Shown here in pieces: positions 1 through 6,708 of a stretch of 13,023 nt of DNA (position 1 is the stretch's first letter; every line of letters begins with the position of its first letter). The stretch lies in the NCBI GenBank assembly GCA_902492275.1, contig CABUKW010000081.1, forward strand, positions 1-13,023, in the 5' to 3' direction. Under the pieces are notes generated by a model, which was not told where the DNA came from, made no database searches, and was given only the letters and a program-made list of their open reading frames with translations. This DNA comes from an uncultured Peptococcaceae bacterium (lineage in GTDB: Bacteria > Bacillota > Peptococcia > Peptococcales > Peptococcaceae). The position numbers were made by a program, and so were the translations under genes.

Positions 1-1040
1 CCCAGGAACCCACAGCGGAAGCCAAAGCCCAACGCCGAAGAGGTCTCCGGCTCAAAAAGCAGTGAGGCGTCGTTCAAGCGCAGTTTTTCCAGCGCATCGC
101 GCAGCTCGGTATACTGATTATTTTCCACCGGATACAAACCGCAATACACCATGGGCACCGCTTTTTTATAGCCAGCCAGCGGTTCCTCCGCCGGACGGTT
201 GGCGTCAGTGATGGTATCGCCCACTTCTGTATCTGTCACATTTTTGATACTGGCCGCCACATAGCCAACCTCGCCGGGCAGCAACTGCTGCACCTGCTTC
301 ATAGACGGCGCAAACACACCCACCTCAGTCACATCAAATTCTTTGCCGTTGGCCATCATGCGGATTTTCATATCATTGCGCAGCGTGCCTTCCACCACCC
401 GCACATAAGATAACGCACCGCGGTAAGCGTCATACAGCGAATCAAAAATCAAAGCTTGCAGCGGTTTCTCCGCATCGCCCTGCGGCGCTGGCACCTTCTG
501 CACAATGGCTTCCAAAATTTCTTTAATGCCAATGCCTTCTTTGGCAGAACACAAAATGGCCTCGCTGGCATCCAACCCAATCACGTCTTCAATTTCCTGC
601 CGCACCCGTTCTGGGTCTGCGCTGGGCAAATCAATCTTATTGATAACCGGAATAATTTCCAAATCATTTTCCAACGCCAGATACACATTGGCCAAGGTCT
701 GCGCCTCAATGCCCTGGGCGGCGTCCACCACCAGAATAGCCCCTTCACAGGCAGCCAGGCTGCGGGATACCTCGTAGGTAAAATCGACATGGCCAGGCGT
801 GTCAATCAAATTGATAATATACTCGTTGCCGTCATCGGCTTTATAATTAAGCCGCACCGACTGCAGCTTAATGGTAATGCCCCGTTCCCGTTCCAAATCC
901 ATGTTATCCAGCACCTGATCCACCATTTCCCGCTTTGTGAGCGCGCCGGTGTATTCCAAAATGCGGTCTGCCAATGTGGATTTACCGTGGTCGATGTGAG
1001 CAATAATACAAAAATTGCGGATTCGTTCCTGCATCATCAT
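1..1040 (-). CDS. lepA: Elongation factor 4 (LepA), N-terminal part, cut by the window edge
   Basis: LepA is a ribosome-associated GTPase that back-translocates or remodels stalled ribosomes. About 346 of the usual roughly 600 residues are visible. The reading starts MMMQERIRNF and shows the translational GTPase motifs in order: G1 AHIDHGKST (residues 14-22), G3 DTPGH (80-84) and G4 NKID (134-137). A second, EF-G-like beta-barrel domain follows. The visible end, ETSSALGFGFRCGFLG, is a LepA hallmark that separates it from EF-G and TypA. Three consecutive ATG codons lie 4, 7 and 10 nt after an AGGAGG site (1045-1050). I give the first; the second (1037) has the best spacing. The C-terminal LepA-specific domain lies outside the window. 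The family call is certain; only the exact start is open. Confidence 0.97.
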   Translation of the reverse strand, partial: MMMQERIRNFCIIAHIDHGKSTLADRILEYTGALTKREMVDQVLDNMDLERERGITIKLQSVRLNYKADDGNEYIINLIDTPGHVDFTYEVSRSLAACEGAILVVDAAQGIEAQTLANVYLALENDLEIIPVINKIDLPSADPERVRQEIEDVIGLDASEAILCSAKEGIGIKEILEAIVQKVPAPQGDAEKPLQALIFDSLYDAYRGALSYVRVVEGTLRNDMKIRMMANGKEFDVTEVGVFAPSMKQVQQLLPGEVGYVAASIKNVTDTEVGDTITDANRPAEEPLAGYKKAVPMVYCGLYPVENNQYTELRDALEKLRLNDASLLFEPETSSALGFGFRCGFL

Positions 1041-1135
1041 TTGTCCTCCTCTAGCCTTCTGCAATACACATCACCACATACAACGCCTGTACCCGCTGAT
1101 CTGTACTGCAGCATTTAAAAAATATCGTAAAGTAT

Positions 1136-1164
1136 ATTATATCGTTTTTTGGGGAGAACTGCAA
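1136..1164 (-). promoter_or_regulatory. Candidate sigma-A promoter of lepA
   Basis: On the minus strand, TATAAT (1136-1141) is preceded after 17 bp by TTGCAG (1159-1164). Transcription would start near 1129 and give a leader of about 90 nt before lepA. The -10 is perfect and the -35 keeps only the TTG core. A perfect palindrome covers the -35 element. Confidence 0.5.
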
Positions 1165-1173
1165 CTTGCAGTT
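1157..1173. promoter_or_regulatory. Perfect palindrome over the lepA -35 (operator-like)
   Basis: AACTGCAA-C-TTGCAGTT has 8-bp arms around one central base and covers the candidate lepA -35 box. Its position and symmetry fit a dimeric repressor site. As RNA it could also form a 6-bp hairpin followed on the plus strand by a short T run, but no plus-strand gene ends here. No binding protein can be named. Confidence 0.3.
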
Positions 1174-1200
1174 TTTATGATTTGTTTAGTAGTTCGATTT

Positions 1201-1230
1201 TTTTGCTACACTTTGCCCTATCCCTCCGTG
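1201..1230 (-). repeat. Dispersed intergenic repeat, copy 1 (half element)
   Basis: Read on the minus strand, this 30-bp segment begins CACGGAGGGATAGGG and ends GTAGCAAAA. It matches the right half of the repeats at 3296-3340 and 7144-7195. The left arm seen in those copies is not recognisable here, so this is a half or decayed copy. Confidence 0.6.
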
Positions 1231-1451
1231 TACCCGACTAGAAAAACGTCGGGCATCGGACAGTTCCTTGCTTGTGCAGCTTTGCTGAACTAACGTTCAT
1301 CACGCTTTGCACAAGCTGCGTCACAGTCCACCCCACGCTTTTCTGGTGGGGCGCAAGTCGGAATTTGGGCAAAGCTAGCGGGGAGTTTTTAAACCATAGG
1401 ACGGGCAGCGAGTGCCTTGTTCCTTTTTGCATTTTGCGCGGCAGCCTCCTT

Positions 1452-1877
1452 TCAATCCTGCTGCGGGGCCAGCTTTCCGATGGCTAGTCCGGCCAAAGCG
1501 GGCAGCATCCATAGATAAAAGGGAATGTACCAGTCACATTCCAACCAATTCCACACTTCAAGATGATAGGAAATGCCCAGCATAAAACAAATAACGGGCC
1601 AGCATTTGGTAAAATGCTTCGCTTGTGCCGGAATGCGCCAGCGCAGCAAAAAGGCCGGTACAAAGCAAAACAGGAATACACAAAGTATAAACGGACCGCC
1701 GCCAGCTATCAGACTGTTCGGAACGACCAAACCAAAAAACAGGACACTGAACAAAGGCAGTTCAAATAACGGCAGTAAATAGGTTTCCATCAGCTCTGGC
1801 GCAAATAGACAAGCCCCTAGCAGCAAGCCATACAAACTCAGCGCCCAAATCACACCCTTCGGTACACGATGCAGCAT
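1452..1877 (-). CDS. Small integral membrane protein, paralog A
   Basis: This is a 141-residue, very hydrophobic protein of no family I recognise. Hydrophobic segments lie at about 9-25, 41-58, 61-79, 93-104 and 117-134, so it probably sits in the cytoplasmic membrane with four or five spans. Charged residues cluster in a short loop (RWRIPAQAKHFTK, about 79-91). I chose the ATG at 1877 because AGAGAGG (1887-1893) lies 9 nt upstream; the ATG at 1886 directly abuts that site. A near-identical motif, CWPVICFMLG here (92-101) and LCPMICFLLG in the next gene (93-102), at the same position in proteins of similar length suggests the two genes are diverged duplicates. The function is unknown. Confidence 0.75.
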   Translation of the reverse strand: MLHRVPKGVIWALSLYGLLLGACLFAPELMETYLLPLFELPLFSVLFFGLVVPNSLIAGGGPFILCVFLFCFVPAFLLRWRIPAQAKHFTKCWPVICFMLGISYHLEVWNWLECDWYIPFYLWMLPALAGLAIGKLAPQQD

Positions 1878-1919
1878 TGTAATCATCCTCTCTGATTTTA
1901 TATAATAGAAATTACCAAT

Positions 1920-1948
1920 AGTTTACCATGCTTCTTACTATTTTACAA
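1920..1948 (-). promoter_or_regulatory. Weak candidate promoter for membrane protein A
   Basis: On the minus strand, TTGTAA (1943-1948), a 17-bp spacer and TAAACT (1920-1925) give a four-of-six match in both boxes. A more A/T-rich -10-like TATAAA at 1897-1902 would place the start inside the ribosome binding site, so I prefer this one. Confidence 0.3.
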
Positions 1949-1972
1949 TTAAAAAATTGATACCCTACACGA

Positions 1973-2407
1973 TCAGTCTCCATGCAGCGCCTGAAATTTT
2001 TTACGGCGACGGTCCCGCCAGCTTCCGGTCTGAATGCCCAGCAAGGAGGGCAGGCTATAGCAGAGCAGTGTCAAAACAATGCCTTCGCCCATCTGAAACC
2101 AGCCCAACAGAAAGCAAATCATAGGACAAAGCCAATATAAGGGATACCGCTTTTCGCTCAAAACAAAGGCTGTCATAGCTGAAATAAGAAAGCATCCGGC
2201 AATCCAGCCCAACGGCAGCCAGCAGGATAATTCCAGAAAGCCGCCCACTGCATAAGCTCCCAAAAGATAACATTGCTGCAGCAGCCCAACCACGGCTGGC
2301 TGCAAAACCTGCTGATAAAGCTGCGGCTCTGCCACCACAATATGCAGCAGCACCGCCGATAAACAGGAAAAGGATAGCAACGCCGATTTTGAAAGTCTGT
2401 CTGTCAT
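1973..2407 (-). CDS. Small integral membrane protein, paralog B
   Basis: This is a 144-residue hydrophobic protein with spans at about 9-26, 36-57, 62-83, 90-104 and 109-126 and a basic, probably cytoplasmic tail (RDRRRKK, 132-138). I chose the ATG at 2407 because AAGGAGTG stands just upstream with good spacing. The in-frame ATG at 2488 has no such site and lies close to the predicted transcription start. It resembles the downstream gene in length, span layout, the LCPMICFLLG motif (93-102) and a C-terminal LPSLLGIQTG stretch, which corresponds to LPALAGLAIG in paralog A. The reading frames are separated by about 95 bp. I know of no family or function. Confidence 0.72.
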   Translation of the reverse strand: MTDRLSKSALLSFSCLSAVLLHIVVAEPQLYQQVLQPAVVGLLQQCYLLGAYAVGGFLELSCWLPLGWIAGCFLISAMTAFVLSEKRYPLYWLCPMICFLLGWFQMGEGIVLTLLCYSLPSLLGIQTGSWRDRRRKKFQALHGD

Positions 2408-2499
2408 AATACTCCCACTCCTTCTAATGTTCTTTGCAGTATATCTGCACAAATACGAATATCTAAAAGCAGCTTTTATGTGTTTCATTTTCTAATCTT

Positions 2500-2508
2500 A
2501 TTATAACA
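2500..2508 (-). promoter_or_regulatory. Extended -10 promoter for membrane protein B
   Basis: The minus strand reads TGTTATAAT, a perfect TGn-TATAAT extended -10, with no good -35 at 16-18 bp. The start would be near 2493, leaving an 86-nt leader before the ATG at 2407. Confidence 0.5.
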
Positions 2509-2528
2509 GCAGATTCCGTAAGTGGTTT

Positions 2529-2569
2529 GACCATTTACAGCGAAAAAACGACCATTTGCATCATTTACG
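2529..2569. repeat. Direct repeats GACCATTTRC upstream of membrane protein B
   Basis: GACCATTTAC (2529-2538) recurs as GACCATTTGC (2550-2559), exactly 21 bp apart, about two helical turns. A weaker third unit, ATCATTTACG, follows at 2560-2569. They lie immediately upstream of the extended -10 promoter, where a -35 or activator site would be. This layout suits tandem binding of a regulator, but that is inference. Confidence 0.4.
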
Positions 2570-2732
2570 ACCTGACCTATTATCCGCAGGCAATCATTTC
2601 TTATTTTTTCACTACGTTTACGACATCATGTTCTGCTCTCCCCACCACCTTTGATTGGACAGCAACAAAAAATTGGAGTTACGCAAAAATCTCATTGCAA
2701 TTGTTTGAAGAGACGTTTCTATGCGTTCTCTG

Positions 2733-2761
2733 TTGAAAGAATTGTAAAGTTATGCTATGAT
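2733..2761 (+). promoter_or_regulatory. Sigma-A promoter of the DUF4180 gene
   Basis: TTGAAA (2733-2738), a 17-bp spacer and TATGAT (2756-2761) match the consensus at five of six positions in both boxes. The start would be near 2768, about 37 nt before the start codon. It also rules out the upstream in-frame ATG at 2757, which lies inside the -10 box. Confidence 0.75.
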
Positions 2762-2804
2762 AAGCAGGCTGGAATTTGTGCTGCCACTTTTATGGAGGTG
2801 CTAT

Positions 2805-3170
2805 ATGAACATCGAAACAAGAAATGCCAATGAAGTGAATATTGCAGTGATTTCCAGTGAGGAAGTCCTCATAACGGATACACAATCTGCTTTAGATTTG
2901 ATTATGACTGTTAAATATGAAACAGGCGCAGATCGAATCGTTATCAATAAAAATGCCCTTGCAGAAGAATTTTTCGTGCTAAGCTCAGGTTTAGCTGGCG
3001 AGGTTCTGCAAAAATTTATCAACTATCACGTTAAAGCAGCAATTTATGGTGATTATTCTAAATATACGAGCAAACCCTTACATGATTTTATTTATGAATC
3101 GAACAAGGGAAAAGACTTTTTCTTCATGAACAGCCGTGAAGCTGCCGTCGAAAAACTACTTGCTGTCTAA
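2805..3170 (+). CDS. DUF4180 domain-containing protein
   Basis: This 121-residue protein is probably cytoplasmic and is a complete single-domain member of the DUF4180 family, whose biochemical function is unknown to me. Typical family stretches are SALDLIMTVKYETGADRIVI (about residues 28-47), EEFFVLSSGLAGEVLQKFINY (about 54-74), and YSKYTSKPLHDFIYESN (about 84-100). I chose the ATG at 2805 because GGAGG stands about 7 nt upstream. It has its own near-consensus promoter and a strong terminator, so it is a single-gene transcription unit. Its sequence is visibly more A/T-rich than the riboflavin genes beside it, which could reflect acquisition by transfer. Confidence 0.88.
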   Translation: MNIETRNANEVNIAVISSEEVLITDTQSALDLIMTVKYETGADRIVINKNALAEEFFVLSSGLAGEVLQKFINYHVKAAIYGDYSKYTSKPLHDFIYESNKGKDFFFMNSREAAVEKLLAV

Positions 3171-3190
3171 GCAAATAAGCACAAATTCCA

Positions 3191-3230
3191 AAACTATCCT
3201 TGCAGCTATATAGTCGCAAGGATAGTTTTT
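3191..3230 (+). terminator. Rho-independent terminator of the DUF4180 gene
   Basis: A perfect 13-bp stem (AAACTATCCTTGC, 3191-3203, with GCAAGGATAGTTT, 3216-3228) encloses a 12-nt loop and runs into a T tract. It begins 20 nt after the stop codon. Confidence 0.9.
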
Positions 3231-3267
3231 ATTTACATATTTCGTCCCCGGCATCGTTGTTTTGGAC

Positions 3268-3344
3268 TTATTTGCTACCGCTTCGGTCTTTTTTTGCTAC
3301 CCTTTGTCCGAAATCACGAAGGGATAGGCGGTGAGTAGCAAAAA
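3268..3344 (+). repeat. Dispersed palindromic intergenic repeat, copy 2
   Basis: The core (3296-3340) begins GCTACCCTTTGTCCG and ends GTGAGTAGCA. The inverted flanks TTTTTGCTAC (3291-3300) and GTAGCAAAAA (3335-3344) form a 10-bp outer stem. A TTATTTGCTACC unit (3268-3279) precedes it. The copy at 7144-7195 has the same order of blocks, GTCCGAA then CACGRAGGGATRGGC then GTAGCA. The element lies just upstream of the riboflavin promoter. Confidence 0.65.
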
Positions 3345-3373
3345 CAAAAATTAACCTCCTGCAAAATATTCTC

Positions 3374-3402
3374 TTGACAACATGCTACCGCCGTTCTATA
3401 CT
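3374..3402 (+). promoter_or_regulatory. Strong sigma-A promoter of the riboflavin operon
   Basis: A perfect TTGACA (3374-3379), a 17-bp spacer and TATACT (3397-3402). The start near 3409 lies just ahead of the FMN aptamer, so control is expected to be mainly in the leader RNA rather than at initiation. Confidence 0.85.
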
Positions 3403-3422
3403 TAACTTAACTTCATAAAACA

Positions 3423-3527
3423 ATCTTCGGGGCAGGGTGTAAATCCCTACCGGTGGTATAGCCCACGAGCCGCAAGGCCGATTCGGTGTAATTCCGAAGC
3501 CGACAGTATAGTCTGGATAAAGAAGAT
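3423..3527 (+). ncRNA. FMN riboswitch (RFN element)
   Basis: The aptamer senses FMN and lowers expression of riboflavin genes when FMN is plentiful. The conserved blocks are all present in order: P1 5' strand ATCTTC (3423-3428), then CGGGGCAGGGTG, CCCTACCGG, GCCCACGAGCC, TTCGGTGTAATTCCGAAGCC, GACAGTATAGTCTGGAT, and the P1 3' strand GAAGAT (3522-3527). A terminator follows 40 nt downstream, which makes transcription attenuation the likely mechanism. Its position between promoter and ribD is the classic one. Confidence 0.95.
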
Positions 3528-3567
3528 ACATAACGCGCAGAATATCTGCATGAAATGGCAATCTTGG

Positions 3568-3604
3568 CTCTGAGATGATGAAAATCATTTCAGAGTTTTT
3601 TATT
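3568..3604 (+). terminator. Riboswitch expression-platform terminator
   Basis: CTCTGAGATGAT (3568-3579) pairs with ATCATTTCAGAG (3584-3595) over 12 bp with one G-U pair, closed by a GAAA tetraloop and followed by TTTTTTATT. It is probably the OFF structure formed when FMN is bound. I could not identify the competing antiterminator with confidence. Confidence 0.85.
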
Positions 3605-3645
3605 GCAGCAGTTTCTACAATTTATTCTCACAAAGCATGACAACA

Positions 3646-3678
3646 GCCCTGAACCTTTCGTTCGGGGCATTTTTATTT
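3646..3678 (+). terminator. Second terminator-like hairpin just before ribD
   Basis: GCCCTGAAC (3646-3654) pairs with GTTCGGGGC (3660-3668) with one wobble pair and a CTTTC loop, followed by ATTTTTATTT. It ends about 10 nt before the ribD ribosome binding site (3679-3686). It could act as a backup terminator or influence ribD translation. Confidence 0.55.
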
Positions 3679-3692
3679 GGGAGGTGTTTTTC

Positions 3693-4793
3693 TTGACCGA
3701 TGAAGCTTATATGAAACTGGCATTGGAATTGGCGCAAAAGGGCTGCGGCTGGACAGCACCCAATCCGATGGTAGGCGCGGTGATTGTCAAAAACGGCGAG
3801 ATTATCGGCAGCGGCTATCATCAGCGGTACGGCCAATTACACGCAGAGCGCAACGCCCTCGCCGCCTGCACCCAATCGCCCCAGGGCGCTACGCTCTATG
3901 TAACGTTAGAGCCTTGCTGTCATTACGGCAAAACGCCGCCCTGCACCGAAGCCATTATCGAAAACGGTATCAGCCGCGTGGTTATCGGCTCGCCGGATCC
4001 CAACCCGCTAGTGGCAGGCAAAGGCGTAACCATATTACGGCAACATGGTATCACCGTAACGGAAGGCGTGCTGCGGGAACAATGCGACCGGCTCAATCAG
4101 GTCTTTCTGCATTATATCCAGCACCAAACGCCCTATGTGGTGATGAAATACGCCATGACCATGGACGGCAAGATTGCCACCCATTCCGGTCTATCCAAAT
4201 GGATTACCGGCGAAGCGGCCCGCCAACAGGTGCAGCAGGACCGACACCGCTACAGCGCCATTATGGTCGGCGTGGGCACCGTATTAGCCGACGATCCGTT
4301 GTTGACCTGCCGTCTGCCTGACAGCAAAAATCCGGTGCGCGTCGTCTGTGACACCCATCTGCGCACACCGCTTAACAGCCAAATTGTGCAGACTGCCAAG
4401 GATGTGCCGACTATCATTGCCACCAGCTGCAATGATGAAGAAAAGTTTGCGCTCTATCGGCAAACCGGTTGTCAGATTTGTATGGTGCCGGAACAAAAGG
4501 GGCATCTTGATTTACAACAGCTGATGCAAGCGCTGGGCCAGCAAAAAATTGACAGCATTCTGCTGGAAGGCGGCGGCACCTTAAATTGGGCGGCATTGCA
4601 AAGCGGCATTGTTCACAAGGTGCAAGCCTACATCGCGCCCAAACTGTTTGGCGGCGCGGAAGCCAAATCTCCGGTGGAAGGTTTGGGGGTAGATACCCCA
4701 GCCCAGGCTGTACGGCTGACTCCGCCGCAGGTCATCCATTTAGGCGACGATATTTTACTGGAAAGCGAGGTCTTGCCATGTTTACAGGCATAA
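3693..4793 (+). CDS. ribD: Bifunctional pyrimidine deaminase/reductase RibD
   Basis: RibD is a cytoplasmic enzyme that deaminates 2,5-diamino-6-ribosylamino-4(3H)-pyrimidinone 5'-phosphate and then reduces the ribosyl chain with NADPH. The protein is 366 residues, the usual length. The N-terminal cytidine-deaminase-like domain (1-145) has the zinc site HAE (50-52) and PCC...C (74-76, 84). The C-terminal DHFR-like reductase domain starts near MKYAMTMDGKIA (151-162) and includes GVGTVLADDPLL and LEGGGTLN. I chose the TTG at 3693: GGGAGGTG lies 8 nt upstream and the reading MTDEAYMKLALELA matches the normal RibD N-terminus. Extending upstream would read through the leader hairpins. The end overlaps ribE by 16 nt. 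Confidence 0.96.
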   Translation: MTDEAYMKLALELAQKGCGWTAPNPMVGAVIVKNGEIIGSGYHQRYGQLHAERNALAACTQSPQGATLYVTLEPCCHYGKTPPCTEAIIENGISRVVIGSPDPNPLVAGKGVTILRQHGITVTEGVLREQCDRLNQVFLHYIQHQTPYVVMKYAMTMDGKIATHSGLSKWITGEAARQQVQQDRHRYSAIMVGVGTVLADDPLLTCRLPDSKNPVRVVCDTHLRTPLNSQIVQTAKDVPTIIATSCNDEEKFALYRQTGCQICMVPEQKGHLDLQQLMQALGQQKIDSILLEGGGTLNWAALQSGIVHKVQAYIAPKLFGGAEAKSPVEGLGVDTPAQAVRLTPPQVIHLGDDILLESEVLPCLQA

Positions 4794-5443
4794 TCGAAGA
4801 AGTGGGCACTGTAGCGTCCATCCAAAAAGGCGCCAACTCCGCCGTTCTGACCATTCAGGCCCATACCATACTGGACGATGTCAAGCTGGGCGACAGCATC
4901 GCCGTCAACGGTGTTTGCCTTACCGTAACTGCGTTGACGCCGTCGGCTTTTTCCGCCGATGTTATGCATGAAACACTGAACCGTTCCTCACTGGGCAAGC
5001 TGCACAGCGGCAGCACCGTCAATCTGGAACGGGCCATGGCGGCCAACGGACGGTTTGGCGGTCATATCGTCAGCGGCCATATTGATGGCACCGGCGTCAT
5101 CAGCCAAATCGAGCGGGACGATAACGCCATCTGGTACACCATTCAGGCAGACGCCGGCATTTTGCGCTACATTATCGAAAAAGGCTCCATTGCTATTGAT
5201 GGCATCAGCCTGACCGTAGCCAAAATTTCCGCCAAGGATTTCAGCGTATCCATCATTCCCCACACTGCCACCAACACTACCCTAGCTGCAAAGCGCAGCG
5301 GCGACGTGGTCAATCTGGAAAACGACTGCATTGGCAAATATGTAGAAAAATTGTTGAGCCAGCCGGCTCCCCAAACCAATACAAGCACCAAAAGCAACAT
5401 TACCATGGCCTTATTGGCCCAAGCGGGTTATCTGGAGGGATAA
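4778..5443 (+). CDS. ribE: Riboflavin synthase, alpha chain
   Basis: It dismutates two molecules of 6,7-dimethyl-8-ribityllumazine into riboflavin and the RibH substrate, usually as a trimer in the cytoplasm. The 221 residues contain the two homologous lumazine-binding repeats: MFTGIIEEVG with SIAVNGVCLTV (40-50) in the first, and GGHIVSGHIDG (94-104) with SIAIDGISLTV (137-147) in the second. The C-terminal tail (about 186-221) fits the trimerisation helix. The start lies inside the end of ribD with GAGG 7 nt upstream, implying translational coupling. ribBA begins 3 nt after the stop. Confidence 0.96.
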   Translation: MFTGIIEEVGTVASIQKGANSAVLTIQAHTILDDVKLGDSIAVNGVCLTVTALTPSAFSADVMHETLNRSSLGKLHSGSTVNLERAMAANGRFGGHIVSGHIDGTGVISQIERDDNAIWYTIQADAGILRYIIEKGSIAIDGISLTVAKISAKDFSVSIIPHTATNTTLAAKRSGDVVNLENDCIGKYVEKLLSQPAPQTNTSTKSNITMALLAQAGYLEG

Positions 5444-5446
5444 GCT

Positions 5447-6667
5447 ATGACAACATCCAATACATTCACGTTTAACACCATCGAAGAAGCGCTGGAGGAT
5501 TTGCGCCAGGGCAAAATTATTCTGGTCACCGACGACCCTGACCGGGAAAACGAAGGCGATTTCATTTGCGCCGCCCAATTTGCCACCACCGAGAACGTCA
5601 ACTTTATGGCCATGCATGGCAAAGGATTAATTTGTATGCCCATGAGCATCGAGCTGTGCAAAAAGCTGCAATTTCCGCAGATGGTGACGGACAACAGCGA
5701 TAACCATGAAACGGCCTTTACCGTTTCGGTGGATCATATCAGCACCACCACCGGCATTTCTGCCGAAGAACGGGGCATCACCGCCCGAGCCTGCGTCAGC
5801 CCCGATGCCAAACCAGAGGATTTCCGCCGTCCGGGCCATATGTTTCCGCTGATGGCCAAGCGCAACGGCGTATTAGAGCGCAACGGCCACACCGAAGCCA
5901 CTGTAGACCTGCTGCGGCTGGCCGGCTTGCAGCAGTGCGGCCTGTGCTGTGAGATCATGCGGGAGGACGGCACCATGATGCGCACGCCCGAATTGATGGA
6001 GCTGGCCAAAAAATGGAACTTAAAATTTATTTCCATCAAAGCGCTGCAAACTTACCGCAAGCAGCACGACAAGCTGGTGGAACAGGTAGCGGTAGCCGAT
6101 ATGCCAACCCGCTATGGTCACTTCACCGCTTACGGCTACATCAACAAATTGAACGGCGAGCATCATGTGGCCTTAGTCAAAGGCGACATCGGCGACGGCG
6201 AAAATCTGTTGTGCCGGGTACATTCCGAATGCCTGACCGGAGACGCTTTTGGCTCACTGCGCTGCGACTGCGGTCAGCAATTTGCCGCCGCCATGGCCCA
6301 AATTGAACAGGAAGGTCGGGGCATTTTGCTGTATATGCGTCAAGAAGGCCGAGGTATCGGCTTAATCAATAAGCTGAAAGCCTACGCTCTGCAGGATCAG
6401 GGCATGGACACCGTAGAAGCCAACCGCGCCCTGGGCTTTGCCGACGACCTGCGGGAATATTTTATCGGCGCGCAAATCCTGCGGGACCTAGGCGCCAAAA
6501 CCCTGCGGCTTTTGACCAACAATCCCGATAAAGTTTACCAGCTGTCCAACTTCGGCTTAGATATCGTCGAACGGCTGCCTATTCAAATGTGCGCCACCGA
6601 ACACGATTTGTCCTATTTACAAACCAAACAGCATAAAATGGGACATCTGCTGAATTACAGCGAATAA
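5447..6667 (+). CDS. ribBA: Bifunctional DHBP synthase / GTP cyclohydrolase II
   Basis: RibBA makes both precursors of the pathway: 3,4-dihydroxy-2-butanone 4-phosphate from ribulose 5-phosphate, and the diaminopyrimidine from GTP. The 406 residues divide into RibB (1 to about 205) with DRENEGD (32-38), RPGHMFPL (128-135) and RNGHTEA (145-151), and RibA (about 210-400). RibA has the zinc cysteines in SECLTGDAFGSLRCDCG (C262, C273, C275), RQEGRGIGL (298-306), DTVEANRALGF (321-331) and TNNPDK (357-362). Both domains look intact, so neither is a vestigial half as in some bacteria. GGAGGG lies 7 nt before the ATG. No clear terminator follows; instead there is a parS site 42 nt downstream. Confidence 0.97.
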   Translation: MTTSNTFTFNTIEEALEDLRQGKIILVTDDPDRENEGDFICAAQFATTENVNFMAMHGKGLICMPMSIELCKKLQFPQMVTDNSDNHETAFTVSVDHISTTTGISAEERGITARACVSPDAKPEDFRRPGHMFPLMAKRNGVLERNGHTEATVDLLRLAGLQQCGLCCEIMREDGTMMRTPELMELAKKWNLKFISIKALQTYRKQHDKLVEQVAVADMPTRYGHFTAYGYINKLNGEHHVALVKGDIGDGENLLCRVHSECLTGDAFGSLRCDCGQQFAAAMAQIEQEGRGILLYMRQEGRGIGLINKLKAYALQDQGMDTVEANRALGFADDLREYFIGAQILRDLGAKTLRLLTNNPDKVYQLSNFGLDIVERLPIQMCATEHDLSYLQTKQHKMGHLLNYSE

Positions 6668-6708
6668 GCCCAACCGCTTGCCGAAATATCAGGTAAGCAA
6701 ATTGCAAA

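Larger units (their letters stand above)
1041..1451. other. Gene-free stretch with hairpins between lepA and the membrane protein pair
   Basis: I see no convincing gene here. Besides the lepA promoter and repeat copy 1, it holds a long imperfect hairpin whose outer stem is GCTTGTGCA (1270-1278) with TGCACAAGC (1308-1316), and a short CCCCAC/GTGGGG hairpin (1331-1336 with 1346-1351). Open frames through it lack ribosome binding sites. It looks like an accumulation of intergenic repeat material. Confidence 0.5.

Noticed and set aside
1015..1487. Open frames on both strands in the gap after lepA
   Set aside because: No ribosome binding sites, no recognisable domains, and they run through hairpin and repeat sequence.
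1897..1925. TATAAA (1897-1902) with TAAACT as -35 for membrane protein A
   Set aside because: The transcription start would fall within the ribosome binding site at 1887-1893.
2527..2736. Plus-strand frame of 69 codons before the DUF4180 gene
   Set aside because: No ribosome binding site, low-complexity A/T-rich composition, and it overlaps regulatory sequence for both flanking units.
3385..3588. Minus-strand frame of 67 codons
   Set aside because: It is the antisense of the FMN riboswitch and its terminator.
3603..3692. N-terminal extension of RibD by 30 residues
   Set aside because: It reads through the second leader hairpin and the ribosome binding site; the TTG at 3693 gives the normal RibD N-terminus.
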